From positions 92,989,550 through 93,053,549 of the forward strand of contig CM042145.1 of NCBI GenBank assembly GCA_023376005.1: 64,000 nucleotides of DNA, given 5' to 3'. The notes below the pieces were generated by a model. That model was not told the DNA's origin. It ran no database searches and worked only from the letters and a program-made list of their open reading frames with translations. Numbering within the stretch: position 1 is the first letter of the stretch; each line of letters opens with the position of its first letter. The DNA comes from Doryteuthis pealeii (Eukaryota > Mollusca > Cephalopoda > Myopsida > Loliginidae). Below are positions 53,001-56,332 of the stretch, one piece after another. The position numbers were made by a program, and so were the translations under genes.

Positions 53001-55982
53001 AGGTTGGTTGGTTTTTGACTTAATTGCAAATTACGAATAATTAGAACCAATTAAAACAGAATTTTTTTCAAACATAATTCAGTCCTAAAAGTAAGTAATA
53101 ATTTAGTATACTTTTCGTGTCATTAAACTAAACAGTAAAAATGTCTTTAGGAAGCAAAAGTTGATTAACTTGGCTTTAGTATAATAATAGATATATATAT
53201 ATGTGTGTGTTTATTAGTTGCCTTTTATATATTAAATTCAGTTGGTTGAGCATTTTATTTGGTTGATACATGTGCAGAATTTTATGATCTTTTATATATA
53301 GTTATTTACTAAGCTTATCTTAGTTGTAGCACAAATCCAGAAGTATGGGGGTCACCCAGTGAGAATCTGACTTCCTAACAATAGTCTGCTAATCCAGCTT
53401 GCTAAACATTGCATCCCATGAGGTGCCCCCAATCTTTTAATTATATAAATACAAAGCATCCTTATAATCGGTCACAAAGTATTTTCCTGTACACTTTCTG
53501 TTTCTAGACATTAGATATGAATTTTATTTTCTCCAATCATTTGTCTTATGAATAATAAAAAAGGAAATTGCAATAAAATCAGCATTTAACAAGTGATTTA
53601 TTATCATATTGCCTTGTCAAAAATGCACCTAAAATATATTTAAAATTTTTTTATATACCACACAGATCTGTCATTTCTGTGTCCTGGCTATAACCTTAAA
53701 CTGCATCTAAAGGTGTAATTCCTGTTCTGGGGAGTGTGGAGTACTCCCTCACCGACATTACTCACCGGTCTAGTTTTACACCATATCAAAAGTGGTTGGG
53801 TGGTTGGATTTTATGGCATGTCAACACTTGGATTATTTTATACCAAAGATGTTTTTGTTTTTATTCATTGTTTTTTCTTTTCTTTTTTTCTTTTTCAAAA
53901 TTATTTTTACTCATTTTATCTCACATTTCTGATTCATAGGTAAGGCAGCCCTGTCAGCTGGGGTTGTAGAATATGCCGACTGCACCTCTGCAGAGAGTTA
54001 CCCCACCCCACCCCCAAGGGTCCACTTGTTGGCTGTGAGTGGCGACTCATGATGCTTAAGGAGGGAATCCTGGTAGCTAAGCAGTCCATGGCATGCATCA
54101 CTCCACTTCGGCCCTTATTTGGGCAAGATGGGTGATGTGAGAGGCCCCTCCAATCAATCGGATGGTCATGTCCTGACCCTATTGCTTTTATGGCAAACCC
54201 CGACCAGTTTTATCATAAGTGCTAGAAGGCAGTGGCTGAGGGTCTTAGTGTTCTGGGTATGGCGTTAAACTGCATATAATGGTGAAGTTCCAATTCTGGA
54301 GCTCTCGAGAGTGTGGAGTATTCTTCATCACTATTACTCCCTAGTCCATTCTGACCCTGAGTGGTAGGACCTGTTAAAGTCACATTTATGGGTTAGATTA
54401 AAGAATGAGTTTAAAAAATGTATTTTTTTTTTTCAAAATTCAATTAGTTTTGAAAAAAAAAAAAAAAAAAAAAATGAATACTTAACAAAAATTAAAACAT
54501 ATTCGGCATAAAATAACCCAAGGGTTAACATGCCATAAAATCCAACTGACCAACCCTCACTTGCAATGTACATACTTGTTATTAGGTCCATAGCAAATGT
54601 AAAATGGGAATGACTGCCTAACTCAAGCCTTGGTCCCTACAGATATAAACTACAACATCTGCTGTCTGATCTAATTGGCATGGGTCCTGTTCTCATCACC
54701 AAGTCTCAAACAGATATTAAGACTTTAACTCTAATTTTGGACCACAAAATAAAACAAGACCATACTTTAATTCTCTTATTCTTTATAAAGTCTTCATGGT
54801 AAAGTGTTTGCGACTTAGATTTTATTTTGAGTATATATAAATGCTCTCTTGGTTTTTCTGTTTCCTTGCTGTCCCTTTTTTCCTCACTGTCCCTTTGGAT
54901 CTTTTCAGAGAGTGGTGATGAGTGGCAGTATTGCTCACTTTGGGATTGATCTAAAGCAGTGGTCCCCAGCCCACAGGCCTCATGCGACCATACACCCAAC
55001 TTTGAAAATTTTTTCTTCCCCTTTTGATGTCGACTGAAGAGGTGTCATTCTCAACTGCTGATGGAACTCATTGATCTTCAGAATTCAGAAGATTTGAAAT
55101 CAAAGTTTCTAGCCACATCCTCAATTTCTATGAGAACCACATGCATCCATCTGGACAATTCCCCCCAAACCTTATCATCCACACCCAGCTGGTAGTGAGC
55201 ATGTTTGGCACTATATACTGCTGTGAATGATTGTTCTCTAAAATGAAGTTCTGTCAACTTCTTTTTTTAACTCTGATATGACATCATTTTGGGTGTCCTG
55301 GGTATGACACTAGACTACATTTGATGGTGAGGCTCCAGTTCTAGAGCTCTGGGGAATGGAGTATCCCTTCATTGCCATTACTCCCAGGTTCACTCTGACT
55401 CGGAGTTACTTGTACCTGTTAGGGTTTATCCATGGGACAAATAAATCTGTTATATAGGAATACTTCATATCGTGTAACCATGTGCAGCTGCCCCAACCCC
55501 CCTTAATAACTACACAAAAAATGAAATATGAATGTACAATGAACATGATTCCCTAACCTCTAGGCATAATATAACCCAAAGCAGGTTGACATTCCATTAA
55601 GAATCAATCGCATCTTTTTGTAATTCATCAGATGTCTCATTAATAAAATAGGATTTTTGCTTTGTTAATTTAGCTGGTGCTTTTTTTTTTTTTCCCCTGT
55701 TCTTGTAAGATACCAGCTCCTTTCCCTTCCTCTTTCAAGTTAAGCTTTGTGGCTGTCGGGCTGAAGAAGTTGGTGTGTCCACCCTGATCCAAAAGGATTG
55801 ATACTGAATTATTAAAACCCGAATCGTATGTCTTTTTTTTTTTTCTTTCAGTTGGCTTGGAGGACAATGGTGGAGAGGCTGATTCTCAGGAGGCAGGTTC
55901 ACAGAGTAACTCGTCAAACATCTCCAACATTGATCATGAAGATCTCCAACTGCAAGCCATGGAAAGTGATGAAAGTTTGTGA
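4664..55982 (+). CDS. CDC27: CDC27/APC3, anaphase-promoting complex TPR subunit (19 exons, lacks first coding exon)
   Basis: The spliced product is an APC/C scaffold subunit. In the known family it homodimerises through an N-terminal TPR domain, and its C-terminal TPR superhelix binds the IR tails of co-activators (CDC20/CDH1) and APC10, allowing ubiquitination of mitotic cyclins and securin in the nucleus and cytosol. Seen here: 19 exons with continuous phase give 831 codons plus stop. The N-terminal TPR region covers residues about 1-150 of this partial protein, a low-complexity S/P/Q-rich linker about 150-450, C-terminal TPRs about 451-775, and an acidic tail to 831. Landmarks shared with vertebrate CDC27 are AAIWDALNHYA, LLATCYYRAGK, SPLTPSFGVFPLETPSP, TGWVLCQVARAYFEL, NAWYGVGMIYYKQEKF and NPLCKFHRASILFAN. 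The length fits the family (about 820-830 aa) once a short first exon is added. Exon 2 begins at a codon boundary, so exon 1 must end in phase 0; I saw no convincing candidate in 1-4663. Confidence 0.97.
5036..5632 (+). mobile_element. Repeat family E, copy 2 (near full length)
   Basis: Starts ctaatctggctgaggctgaa; contains tgttggctgagagtggc, tcaagccctagcacctat, aactgcatctaatggtgaa, ccactctgacctggagtg; ends in the tail ggcattaattaacccacagg. The 600-bp body defines the family. No protein relic was recognised. Confidence 0.85.
5765..5890 (+). repeat. Minisatellite of the family E type (2-3 units)
   Basis: Units of about 47 bp built on tagataggaacacttcaaac, cttataactgtatgcaaatt and attagt. The same unit occurs at 12430-12690 and once near 55450. 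Confidence 0.7.
6607..6715 (+). repeat. Isolated family E tail
   Basis: tggcattaaataacccatca followed by ggtgttgatatgccattt, the palindromic 3' tail without the body. Confidence 0.7.
7210..7780 (-). pseudogene. Degenerate mariner-type transposase
   Basis: The - strand encodes FHQDNARSHTLARTVKTI followed by FIHKTFSSDNERA, the signature of the mariner/Tc1 superfamily C-terminal catalytic region (HQDNARPH box). Upstream on the same strand, broken frames keep pieces resembling the N-terminal helix-turn-helix. Stops and frameshifts interrupt every frame, and the second half of the catalytic region is altered. No intact terminal repeats were identified. It lies in the intron before exon 3. Confidence 0.75.
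7894..8041 (+). CDS. CDC27: CDC27 coding exon 3
   Basis: Acceptor atttcag and donor gttagt; 148 nt. It encodes VANEESLYLLATCYYRAGK followed by a CKYLLAKCC helix, a TPR hairpin of the APC3 N-terminal domain. The first V codon is split across the preceding intron (G/TG) and the last R codon is split AG/A. Confidence 0.97.
8122..8400. mobile_element. hAT-like MITE with 8-bp target-site duplication
   Basis: Terminal inverted repeats cagggctgtgaagt (8130-8143) and acttcacagccctg (8379-8392) are a perfect 14-bp match. Flanks gcaataaa and gcaataac agree at 7 of 8 positions. The inside is non-coding and holds an expanded (TA)n array at about 8259-8297. It lies 80 bp after exon 3. Confidence 0.88.
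8401..10354. other. Intron 3 sequence without a recognised gene
   Basis: AT-rich intronic DNA. The only recognisable item is a degenerate tRNA-like segment at about 9565-9640 (gagcaagttgagcatgcc, then gagtttgatcctcacagg). The rest shows short poly-A/T runs only. Confidence 0.6.
9565..9640 (+). repeat. Degenerate tRNA-like SINE head
   Basis: gagcaagttgagcatgcctt then a B-box-like gagtttgatcctcac at typical tRNA spacing. No body family could be assigned. Confidence 0.4.
10355..10622 (-). mobile_element. LINE 3' fragment (family G), copy 1
   Basis: The - strand reads AEAWNKLPASFKT, resembling the xxWNxLP box near the C terminus of CR1/L2-like non-LTR reverse transcriptase proteins. It is followed by a non-coding 3' end. 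It shares the body with 45050-45350 (gtatagaataatgtacaaat, gtttgttccatgcttcagc... on the + strand). Confidence 0.6.
10830..11008. mobile_element. piggyBac-like MITE with TTAA ends
   Basis: TTAA then ctctttgcctac at the left (10830-10845) and gtaggcaaagag then TTAA at the right (10993-11008): 12-bp perfect inverted repeats flanked by the TTAA target duplication. 179 bp, non-coding, including a CAG-less mixed interior. Confidence 0.85.
11009..12235. other. Intron 3 sequence without a recognised gene
   Basis: AT-rich intronic DNA with a poly-C run (11270-11282) and a short (CA)n at 12036-12052. Open frames on both strands overlap and show no family match. Confidence 0.55.
12240..12770 (+). mobile_element. 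Repeat family E, copy 3, with expanded internal minisatellite
   Basis: Starts cctatcagcaaggcttagaa, contains actgtaaattgcatctgatg and tcaactctgacttgg, then five or six degenerate units of about 45 bp built on tacttgaaaccatataa (12430-12690), then the tail region (gacaagttgatatgccatta). Confidence 0.75.
13425..13640 (+). pseudogene. Non-LTR retrotransposon reverse-transcriptase fragment (YADD box)
   Basis: + strand frame MQLEMEYADDVD, one stop, then KALKRLFPIAIETLKDMNLF and MNEDKT. EYADDVD is the catalytic A/C palm motif of reverse transcriptases. The stop directly after VD and the lack of neighbouring domains show a dead 5'- and 3'-truncated copy. The flanking 12826-13424 sequence is GC-richer and may belong to the same or another element, but I could not assign it. 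Confidence 0.65.
13641..15117. other. Intron 3 sequence without a recognised gene
   Basis: AT-rich. Holds a poly-C tract (13995-14006) and a long (TA)n at 14634-14677. A tRNA-like stretch around 13795-13860 is too degraded to call. Confidence 0.5.
14634..14677. repeat. (TA)n microsatellite
   Basis: About 22 perfect TA units. It creates artificial poly-IY open frames on both strands. Confidence 0.95.
15118..15603. mobile_element. Tc1/mariner- or pogo-like MITE
   Basis: TA flanks. Left end ctgtaatttgtatataagat; right end gtcttatacacaaataatta then tgg. The ends are inverted repeats with a few indels, and a second internal pair reads tgtgtataatacgcac and gttcttgtgtatgatacg. 482 bp, with no transposase. 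Confidence 0.7.
15604..19009. other. Intron 3 distal part without a recognised gene
   Basis: Very AT-rich. It contains a (CA)n array of about 42 bp (16939-16980) and a (TA)n array (18177-18199). A lone B-box-like ggtttgaatctctgg lies near 18495. The rest looks unstructured. Confidence 0.6.
16939..16980. repeat. (CA)n microsatellite
   Basis: About 21 perfect AC units. Confidence 0.95.
19010..19135 (+). CDS. CDC27: CDC27 coding exon 4
   Basis: Acceptor tttttcag and donor gtaaaa; 126 nt. It encodes LSEAEELLVGNAVSKSK and GPVACHVFSLLGHLY, continuing the N-terminal TPRs. It lies after the gene's longest intron in the window (8042-19009, about 11 kb). The final serine codon is split AG/T. Confidence 0.95.
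19590..19835 (-). mobile_element. SINE family A, copy 3
   Basis: Reverse complement: aagtcagcggagtggcc at the tail and accaactgagctaaaccagc at the tRNA head. Confidence 0.92.
19856..19897. repeat. (ATT)n microsatellite
   Basis: About 13 perfect units immediately beyond the head side of family A copy 3. Confidence 0.95.
19984..20218 (-). mobile_element. SINE family A, copy 4
   Basis: Reverse complement of the family, ending tactgactgggctaaaccagc. An internal poly-T run (20073-20088) replaces the usual tttttg segment. Confidence 0.9.
20522..20735 (-). mobile_element. SINE family B, copy 3
   Basis: Core gaattcggagttttcctttt, cctagaccagttaccatacc, ggatttgaactcttgatag, attaaccattatatcac. The sequence to its left (20380-20520) differs from other copies and is unassigned. 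Confidence 0.82.
20736..21769. other. Intron 4 sequence without a recognised gene
   Basis: AT-rich intronic DNA. The - strand open frame at 21596-21808 runs into a SINE and shows no family match. Confidence 0.55.
21770..22012 (-). mobile_element. SINE family B, copy 4 (with full tail)
   Basis: Includes the distal tail ctctgcatgagtaggatgtg and acacaaggtcaatttcttaa, then the family core and ggatttgaactttgg. Confidence 0.85.
22061..22300 (-). mobile_element. SINE family A, copy 5
   Basis: Starts gtaaagttgacaggtggcct and ends tctactgactgagctaggtc. It abuts the TIR element that follows. Confidence 0.9.
22323..23532. mobile_element. 1.2-kb TIR element of unknown family
   Basis: The left end ttaggctacagtcccaggc (22322-22340) and right end gcttgggactgtagcctaa (23515-23533) are inverted repeats with 18 of 19 positions matching. 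A TA flank on each side (22323-22324, 23531-23532) fits a 2-bp target duplication, although it is part of the palindrome. The interior has no long open frame, more CpG than surrounding introns, and a tandem pair of 75-83-bp units. Non-autonomous DNA transposon is the simplest reading. Confidence 0.7.
22644..22801 (+). repeat. Tandem pair of about 80-bp units inside the TIR element
   Basis: Unit 1 is 22644-22718 and unit 2 is 22719-22801. Both run from catcatgtgaca through atgagtaataagcgaatttg to aataatagtatttcg. A third unit begins (catatcgcgtaaat) and decays. Confidence 0.85.
23533..23700 (-). repeat. Degenerate tRNA-like repeat flanking the TIR element
   Basis: gctggctaaccattgcacca then aggattgaactcgctatctg, a B-box complement. 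A related piece (caacctgtttgctatgag) lies at 22037-22056 on the other side of the element, which suggests insertion into or near this repeat. Confidence 0.5.
23982..24079 (+). CDS. CDC27: CDC27 coding exon 5
   Basis: Acceptor atttttcag and donor gtaagt; 98 nt. It encodes KTERLVKASECYKKSLKLNP and LLWSSFAKLCSL. This is the conserved TPR helix pair that ends the N-terminal domain (vertebrate counterpart: SECYQKSLSLNPFLWSPFE). Confidence 0.96.
24123..24571. mobile_element. hAT-type MITE (cagtggtacc family)
   Basis: Left end cattggtactcttgacttat, right end cgtaaatcaaggtaccactg: inverted repeats with several mismatches. They match the widely distributed CAGTGGTACCTCGACTTACGA termini. A (TG)n array begins exactly at the right end, so the target duplication cannot be read. 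It fills most of intron 5. Confidence 0.75.
24570..24608. repeat. (TG)n microsatellite
   Basis: Starts in the terminal CACTG of the MITE and runs with one interruption. Confidence 0.9.
24850..25058 (+). CDS. CDC27: CDC27 coding exon 6 (start of linker)
   Basis: Acceptor tttctag and donor gtaaat; 209 nt. It begins GEKVDATNIFQPPKVPLP and passes into a glutamine-rich stretch (QLQLQQQSPQ). This is the start of the disordered, poorly conserved linker between the two TPR domains. It ends on a codon boundary. Confidence 0.93.
26242..26423 (+). CDS. CDC27: CDC27 coding exon 7 (linker)
   Basis: Acceptor aattttag after a poly-T tract and donor gtaaga; 182 nt. It encodes FESPLPADKLAMTPDALSPP, is serine-rich, and ends FPNLSPLTP. 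In known CDC27 the linker carries many mitotic phosphorylation sites; several S/TP dipeptides are visible here. Confidence 0.93.
26738..26933. mobile_element. Fold-back element, family H (complete palindrome)
   Basis: Left arm gggtaatctgaggccgat, ttttttagttcttattttt, ctgatgcaagg; right arm cttgcatcagaaaaatag, ggtctagaaaagattg, tcatcgggttaccct, tgtgctttta. The arms span about 85 nt each around a small loop. It lies 315 bp after exon 7. Confidence 0.8.
27064..27276 (+). mobile_element. Repeat family E, copy 4 (3' part)
   Basis: ccactctgacttggagtggt, tgttagggtcccatctatgg and the tail ggcattaaatgacccaccg. Confidence 0.82.
27281..27556 (+). mobile_element. SINE family A, copy 6
   Basis: A box tttagctcggtcggtagagc, B box ggatttgatacc, and an internal A run (27450-27462) in place of atgcaaaaaca. 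It ends ccacaagctttactgctat. Confidence 0.92.
28015..28141 (+). CDS. CDC27: CDC27 coding exon 8 (linker, conserved box)
   Basis: Acceptor attttcag and donor gtaatt; 127 nt. Together with the end of exon 7 it completes SPLTPSFGVFPLETPSP, the most conserved motif of the linker in animals. It ends PRAPRGPK on a codon boundary. Confidence 0.94.
28327..28360. repeat. Poly-T tract
   Basis: More than 30 T residues in a row in intron 8. Confidence 0.9.
28472..28968. mobile_element. hAT-like MITE with perfect 8-bp target-site duplication
   Basis: The direct repeat atgtacat flanks both sides (28472-28479 and 28961-28968). The element starts tagggtagattgatttt and ends aaaatcaacctacccta, inverted repeats with one mismatch in 17. 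It is 481 bp and non-coding, inside intron 8. Confidence 0.88.
29715..29833 (+). CDS. CDC27: CDC27 coding exon 9 (linker)
   Basis: Acceptor atttcag and donor gtaagt; 119 nt. It encodes PVTRRSQNQNQNPSMPKPTV then FSQSGNTNTRE. The FSQSGN segment matches the vertebrate linker. The SQNQNQN run is low complexity. Confidence 0.92.
30708..31241 (-). mobile_element. Internally deleted mariner transposon with N-terminal transposase relic
   Basis: TA flanks; left end gggtgaatcaagttttgcaa, right end ttgcaaaacttttgacttgc then cc, imperfect inverted repeats of about 30 bp. The - strand keeps a helix-turn-helix region of a mariner transposase (IQDLMLYKFKLGYN, TKNICC, DHSTETRWFNF, then KAWIPRPCSKLQ with a frameshift). 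The whole catalytic half is missing, so it cannot encode an active enzyme. It lies in intron 9. Confidence 0.85.
31439..31910 (+). mobile_element. Repeat family E, copy 5 (5' part plus tail)
   Basis: ctgccctgtcagctgaagct, gtgactgcacctctgg, actccactttggtccttact, cttatggcaaac. The middle is replaced by a duplicated segment (gaagttaatgaaaattattt and ttaataaaaaagatttctat), and the tail is aataactcacaagggttgat. Confidence 0.75.
32170..32640 (-). pseudogene. LINE reverse-transcriptase C-terminal domain relic
   Basis: The - strand reads VLLYGCTTSTNKTLVEKKL, YGNYIRMLHAVLNKSWKQ, LPPITQTI, stop, VRRTRHAGHCWRSKDKPIS, then ETDGERE. This block (LLYGxxTW, NKSWxQ, RRTRHAGHCWRS) typifies the C terminus of a common invertebrate non-LTR retrotransposon clade. 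Stops and small frameshifts show it is inactive. The 3' end is near 32200, so the copy is 5'-truncated. Confidence 0.8.
33097..33380 (+). mobile_element. Repeat family C, copy 1 (U1-like 5' end)
   Basis: Starts atacttacct, the first ten bases of U1 snRNA, then a stem closing at ctggtaagat, then gcatgatcccaaggg, gggctgggtttattgc and tgcatgagcttcggtttgt. The last parts match the - strand of 62960-63160. It is followed directly by family B copy 5. Confidence 0.65.
33384..33605 (-). mobile_element. SINE family B, copy 5 (with full tail)
   Basis: ccaacctctctgcacgggca, gacacaaggtcaatttctta, cctagactggttacctagcc, tgcccatagctggagggaga, ggaattgaacttgggtcg. Confidence 0.88.
33893..34165 (+). mobile_element. 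SINE family D, copy 1
   Basis: tRNA-like head (catagcatagtggatataag, then gcagttcaatcctgg), body acacttgtacccagttatgg, and 3' end ataacaataaagatgaggac. Confidence 0.78.
34790..34856 (+). CDS. CDC27: CDC27 coding exon 10 (linker, short)
   Basis: Acceptor ttcttcag and donor gttagt; 67 nt. It encodes LQTNVTNVRRSQRLFGNSSS VK. The RRSxRLF motif aligns with PRRSSRLF of vertebrate CDC27, supporting this small exon despite a nearly 5-kb intron on its 5' side. Confidence 0.92.
35067..35632 (+). repeat. Composite repeat block, copy 2
   Basis: Collinear with 26934-27752 but about 215 bp shorter: here caacaaatt joins directly to tagctcag, removing the family E tail and the first bases of the SINE. Confidence 0.85.
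35206..35475 (+). mobile_element. SINE family A, copy 7 (lacks first bases)
   Basis: tagctcagtcgatagagc, ggattcgataccggctcc, internal A run (35362-35374), and ccacaagctttactgctat. The expected gggccagt start is absent. Confidence 0.9.
36163..36361 (+). CDS. CDC27: CDC27 coding exon 11 (end of linker)
   Basis: Acceptor gtgttgtag and donor gtaagt; 199 nt. It starts ENNKSQSKSRFTSPKSGTRK, a lysine/serine-rich basic stretch, and runs into the poorly conserved end of the linker (YAQLAHMRQQSL). The basic part could act in nuclear localisation, which is inference. Confidence 0.9.
36400..37500. other. Intron 11, proximal part, no recognised gene
   Basis: AT-rich. A short imperfect (CA)n/(TG)n inverted pair lies at about 36430-36460. 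The open frame at 36570-36821 is low-complexity F/Y/K and not supported as a gene. Confidence 0.55.
37509..37562. repeat. (TA)n microsatellite
   Basis: About 27 uninterrupted TA units, followed by a T run. Confidence 0.95.
37563..40102. other. Intron 11, middle part, no recognised gene
   Basis: AT-rich, with an A run at 38340-38364. A C-rich, T-poor stretch of about 150 bp (38975-39165) ends in a family E tail (gcagtaaataacccacagag, then gttgatatgctgttaaac). Confidence 0.55.
39105..39165 (+). repeat. Isolated family E tail
   Basis: ggcagtaaataacccacag and gttgatatgctgttaaac, without the body. Confidence 0.65.
40101..40224. mobile_element. Short piggyBac-like MITE
   Basis: Left end caaccctttcacaggcaga and right end tctgcataagggttaac are inverted repeats. 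The right end carries TTAA and the left carries TCAA, which looks like a mutated TTAA. About 121 bp. Confidence 0.6.
40225..41499. other. Intron 11, distal part, no recognised gene
   Basis: AT-rich. A GC-richer patch at 40690-41160 contains small open frames without recognisable domains; it may be repeat-derived. Confidence 0.5.
41500..41812 (-). mobile_element. SINE family D, copy 2
   Basis: Reverse complement: cctcatctttattgttatat at the 3' side, ataactgggtacaagtgtta, aggattgaacttgcagccta, and gcaccatgtgt at the head. Confidence 0.75.
41998..42170 (+). CDS. CDC27: CDC27 coding exon 12 (C-terminal TPRs begin)
   Basis: Acceptor tttttag and donor gtaagt; 173 nt. It encodes GILKLLQSMGRAFQALSQYE and TGWVLCQVARAYFELNNYLQ. 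This is the first hairpin of the C-terminal TPR superhelix. It ends on a codon boundary. Confidence 0.97.
42426..42668 (+). mobile_element. SINE family A, copy 8
   Basis: gcataacccaatcggtagag, catctgcctaggaaccaca, gcatgagtagcacagcttgg, cagatgcaaaaacaatctgc, actgtctggctgatacca. Confidence 0.92.
43087..43239 (+). CDS. CDC27: CDC27 coding exon 13
   Basis: Acceptor ttgtcag and donor gtatga; 153 nt, exactly 51 codons. It encodes AEKVFAELRELEPYHMEGMD and YSTALWQLQREVELSALAQE. The vertebrate counterpart is MEIYSTTLWHLQKDVALS. Confidence 0.97.
43250..44260. other. Intron 13, proximal part, no recognised gene
   Basis: AT-rich with short poly-T and poly-A runs. No family was recognised. Confidence 0.5.
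44270..44410 (-). repeat. Degenerate tRNA-like SINE remnant, possibly family D
   Basis: ggattgaacccacaagca is a B-box complement. The flanks only weakly resemble family D. Confidence 0.35.
44411..45049. other. Intron 13, unassigned mixed-composition segment
   Basis: About 350 bp (44450-44800) is less AT-rich than usual, without a readable frame. Poly-T runs follow at 44814-44828 and 44847-44860. Confidence 0.4.
45050..45350 (-). mobile_element. LINE 3' fragment (family G), copy 2
   Basis: Collinear with 10355-10622: tagaataatgtacaaatgtc, gttgtcgaattacaagaag, gtttgttccatgcttcaaca. It ends 50 bp before exon 14. Confidence 0.65.
45403..45483 (+). CDS. CDC27: CDC27 coding exon 14
   Basis: Acceptor aatttcag and donor gtaagt; 81 nt, 27 codons. 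It encodes AWCATGNCFSLQKEHDTAIK then FFQRAIQ, a canonical TPR nearly identical to the animal consensus. Confidence 0.97.
45772..46010 (+). mobile_element. SINE family D, copy 3
   Basis: ataagcatggtgcaacagaa, acagttctaagtgataatca, gcaggttcaatattgg, acacttggtcatggttaatg. Confidence 0.75.
46025..46388 (+). mobile_element. Repeat family E, copy 6
   Basis: ctttcaccctgttggtggag, tgtcctgggtatgacactaa, ctacatctggtggtgagg, ctgacctggagtggtagtac, and the tail ggcataaaataacgataagt. Confidence 0.82.
46641..46768 (+). CDS. CDC27: CDC27 coding exon 15
   Basis: Acceptor ttattcag and donor gtaagt; 128 nt. It encodes VDPNFAYAYTLLGHEYVFTE then FRNSIRVDQRHYNA. In the known structure these TPRs form part of the groove for co-activator IR tails. 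The W codon is split TG/G. Confidence 0.97.
47183..47580. mobile_element. Non-autonomous TIR element with two tiers of inverted repeats
   Basis: Outer ends aggcttgttaaccggttc and gaaccggctaaatagcct, extended by aaaataaacaaac and gtttgtctatttt. Inner perfect 13-bp pair cttattttaccgg (47230-47242) and ccggtaaaataag (47522-47534). Non-coding; no clear target duplication. It lies in intron 15. Confidence 0.75.
47745..47862 (+). CDS. CDC27: CDC27 coding exon 16
   Basis: Acceptor ctttag and donor gtaagt; 118 nt. It encodes YGVGMIYYKQEKFNLAELHF and INPQSPALLCHVGV. It is highly conserved and ends on a codon boundary. Confidence 0.97.
48237..48365 (+). CDS. CDC27: CDC27 coding exon 17
   Basis: Acceptor tttacag and donor gtaagt; 129 nt, 43 codons. 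It encodes VQHALKKSEMALQTLDKAIS and DPNNPLCKFHRASILFAND, a TPR of the superhelix. Confidence 0.97.
48551..48625 (+). CDS. CDC27: CDC27 coding exon 18 (followed by a GC donor)
   Basis: Acceptor tcttacag; 75 nt, 25 codons. It encodes EALEELEELKQIVPKESLVY FLIGK. The exon ends AAG followed by gcaagt, so the intron begins with GC. Using GC keeps the conserved join FLIGK-VHKKLG in frame; no nearby GT donor gives this protein. Confidence 0.96.
48626..48631 (+). promoter_or_regulatory. CDC27: Non-canonical GC 5' splice site
   Basis: AAG|GCAAGT matches U1 complementarity at every position except the +2 C, which is the usual form of GC-AG donors. The intron runs 48626-50373 and ends tttcag. Confidence 0.93.
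48715..48775 (+). repeat. Isolated family E tail
   Basis: cattaaataacacacaaaag then ttccattaaacaaagaaatc. Confidence 0.5.
48949..49017. repeat. Compound (CA)n(TA)n microsatellite
   Basis: About 7 CA units followed by about 26 TA units inside the GC-AG intron. Confidence 0.95.
49036..49175 (+). repeat. tRNA-like SINE, unassigned family
   Basis: gtgctgaatgcctggttggt, agagattctgactgatgaa, tttggatcctggcctaagcc: A- and B-box-like blocks with an anticodon-arm-like spacing. Body ctgcactcaggacctgtgat. Confidence 0.5.
50374..50530 (+). CDS. CDC27: CDC27 coding exon 19
   Basis: Acceptor atttcag and donor gtaaat; 157 nt. It encodes VHKKLGNTHLALSNFSWAMD then LDPKGINNQIKEGIDKRYV, the last TPR and capping helix, then the acidic TDDDDSLVKMNDP. 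Confidence 0.97.
50531..51380. other. Intron 19, proximal part, no recognised gene
   Basis: Extremely AT-rich, with no repeat family recognised. Confidence 0.6.
51386..51805. mobile_element. MITE with 6-bp target-site duplication
   Basis: The direct repeat taggta occurs at 51386-51391 and 51800-51805. The element starts tggccaaaattt and ends aaattttggcca, a perfect 12-bp inverted repeat. 408 bp, non-coding. Confidence 0.8.
51806..53310. other. Intron 19, middle part, no recognised gene
   Basis: Extremely AT-rich. The open frame at 52555-52866 is almost all F/Y/I/L/K from poly-T/A sequence and is not a credible gene. Confidence 0.6.
53318..53440 (-). repeat. tRNA-like SINE head, unassigned
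   Basis: On the - strand: catgggatgcaatgtttagc, aagctggattagcag, gaagtcagattctcactgg. A related piece occurs at 60592-60660. Confidence 0.5.
53668..53775 (+). mobile_element. Repeat family E, copy 7 (short fragment)
   Basis: tgtcctggctataaccttaa, actgcatctaaaggtg, ggggagtgtggagtactccc. Confidence 0.65.
53942..54558 (+). mobile_element. Repeat family E, copy 8 (near full length)
   Basis: gcagccctgtcagctggggt, gactgcacctctgcagag, ttggctgtgagtggcgact, cttttatggcaaaccccgac, aactgcatataatggtgaag, and the tail ggcataaaataacccaaggg. An A run (54453-54474) precedes the tail. Best reference copy in the window. Confidence 0.88.
54957..55265 (+). pseudogene. hAT transposase C-terminal relic
   Basis: Starts with hAT-like terminus cagtggtccccagccc. 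The + strand then encodes MELIDLQNSEDLKSKFLAT and, after a frameshift, PNLIIHTQLVVSMFGTIYCC, a stop, and LFSKMK, the hAT dimerisation-domain signature. One frameshift and stops make it dead. It lies in intron 19. Confidence 0.78.
55290..55610 (+). mobile_element. Repeat family E, copy 9
   Basis: gtgtcctgggtatgacacta, tgatggtgaggctccagttc, ccaggttcactctgactcgg, one minisatellite unit (ataggaatacttcatatcg), and the tail ggcataatataacccaaagc. It ends about 240 bp before the last exon. Confidence 0.82.
55852..55982 (+). CDS. CDC27: CDC27 last coding exon with stop TGA
   Basis: Acceptor tttctttcag; 131 nt. The glycine/glutamate/serine-rich acidic tail ends LQLQAMESDESL then TGA at 55980-55982. 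Vertebrate CDC27 ends similarly (AAESDEF), supporting this as the true C terminus. Confidence 0.95.
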
Positions 55983-56074
55983 TAGATTTGAAGAGTGATT
56001 GAGTGATTGAGTGAAAGGAGTGAGTGAAGCCGTTATCAGCAATGTTATATTGTCATTGTCATTCTTCTCATCCT

Positions 56075-56102
56075 CAGCAACAGCAGCAGCAGCAGCAGCA
56101 AG
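56075..56102 (+). repeat. Short CAG/CAA array in 3' UTR
   Basis: CAG CAA, six CAG, then CAA, about 95 bp downstream of the stop. It is out of the CDC27 frame and untranslated if the TGA is used. Confidence 0.85.
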
Positions 56103-56326
56103 AAGTGATAGCCATGAGTCATGATGGCACAGCCACAACAACAAAAAAAAAAAGCAAAAAAAAAAAAATAAGATGGGTAAAACCACCAGTGGTGATTATG
56201 GTGGTGGTGTGGCTGCAGGGGTGTGGATGAACAAATTGATTAGTCATTGAGTCAGCACTTGGGGGTAACGGAGAGACCATAACAGCTGATATTCAGTTGG
56301 GCTCATTTTTGCATTGTCTATTAAAC

Positions 56327-56332
56327 AATAAA
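56327..56332 (+). promoter_or_regulatory. Candidate proximal poly(A) signal AATAAA
   Basis: AATAAA about 345 bp after the stop codon. Downstream sequence is T/C-rich from about 56390, so this is a plausible but unproven cleavage site. Confidence 0.4.

Noticed and set aside
55670..55917. - strand open frames opposite the last CDC27 exon
   Set aside because: Shadows of the coding exon and its pyrimidine tract.
55914..56186. 90-codon - strand open frame opposite the end of CDC27
   Set aside because: It is antisense to the last exon and the CAG array; the A-rich repeat gives the L/A/F runs.
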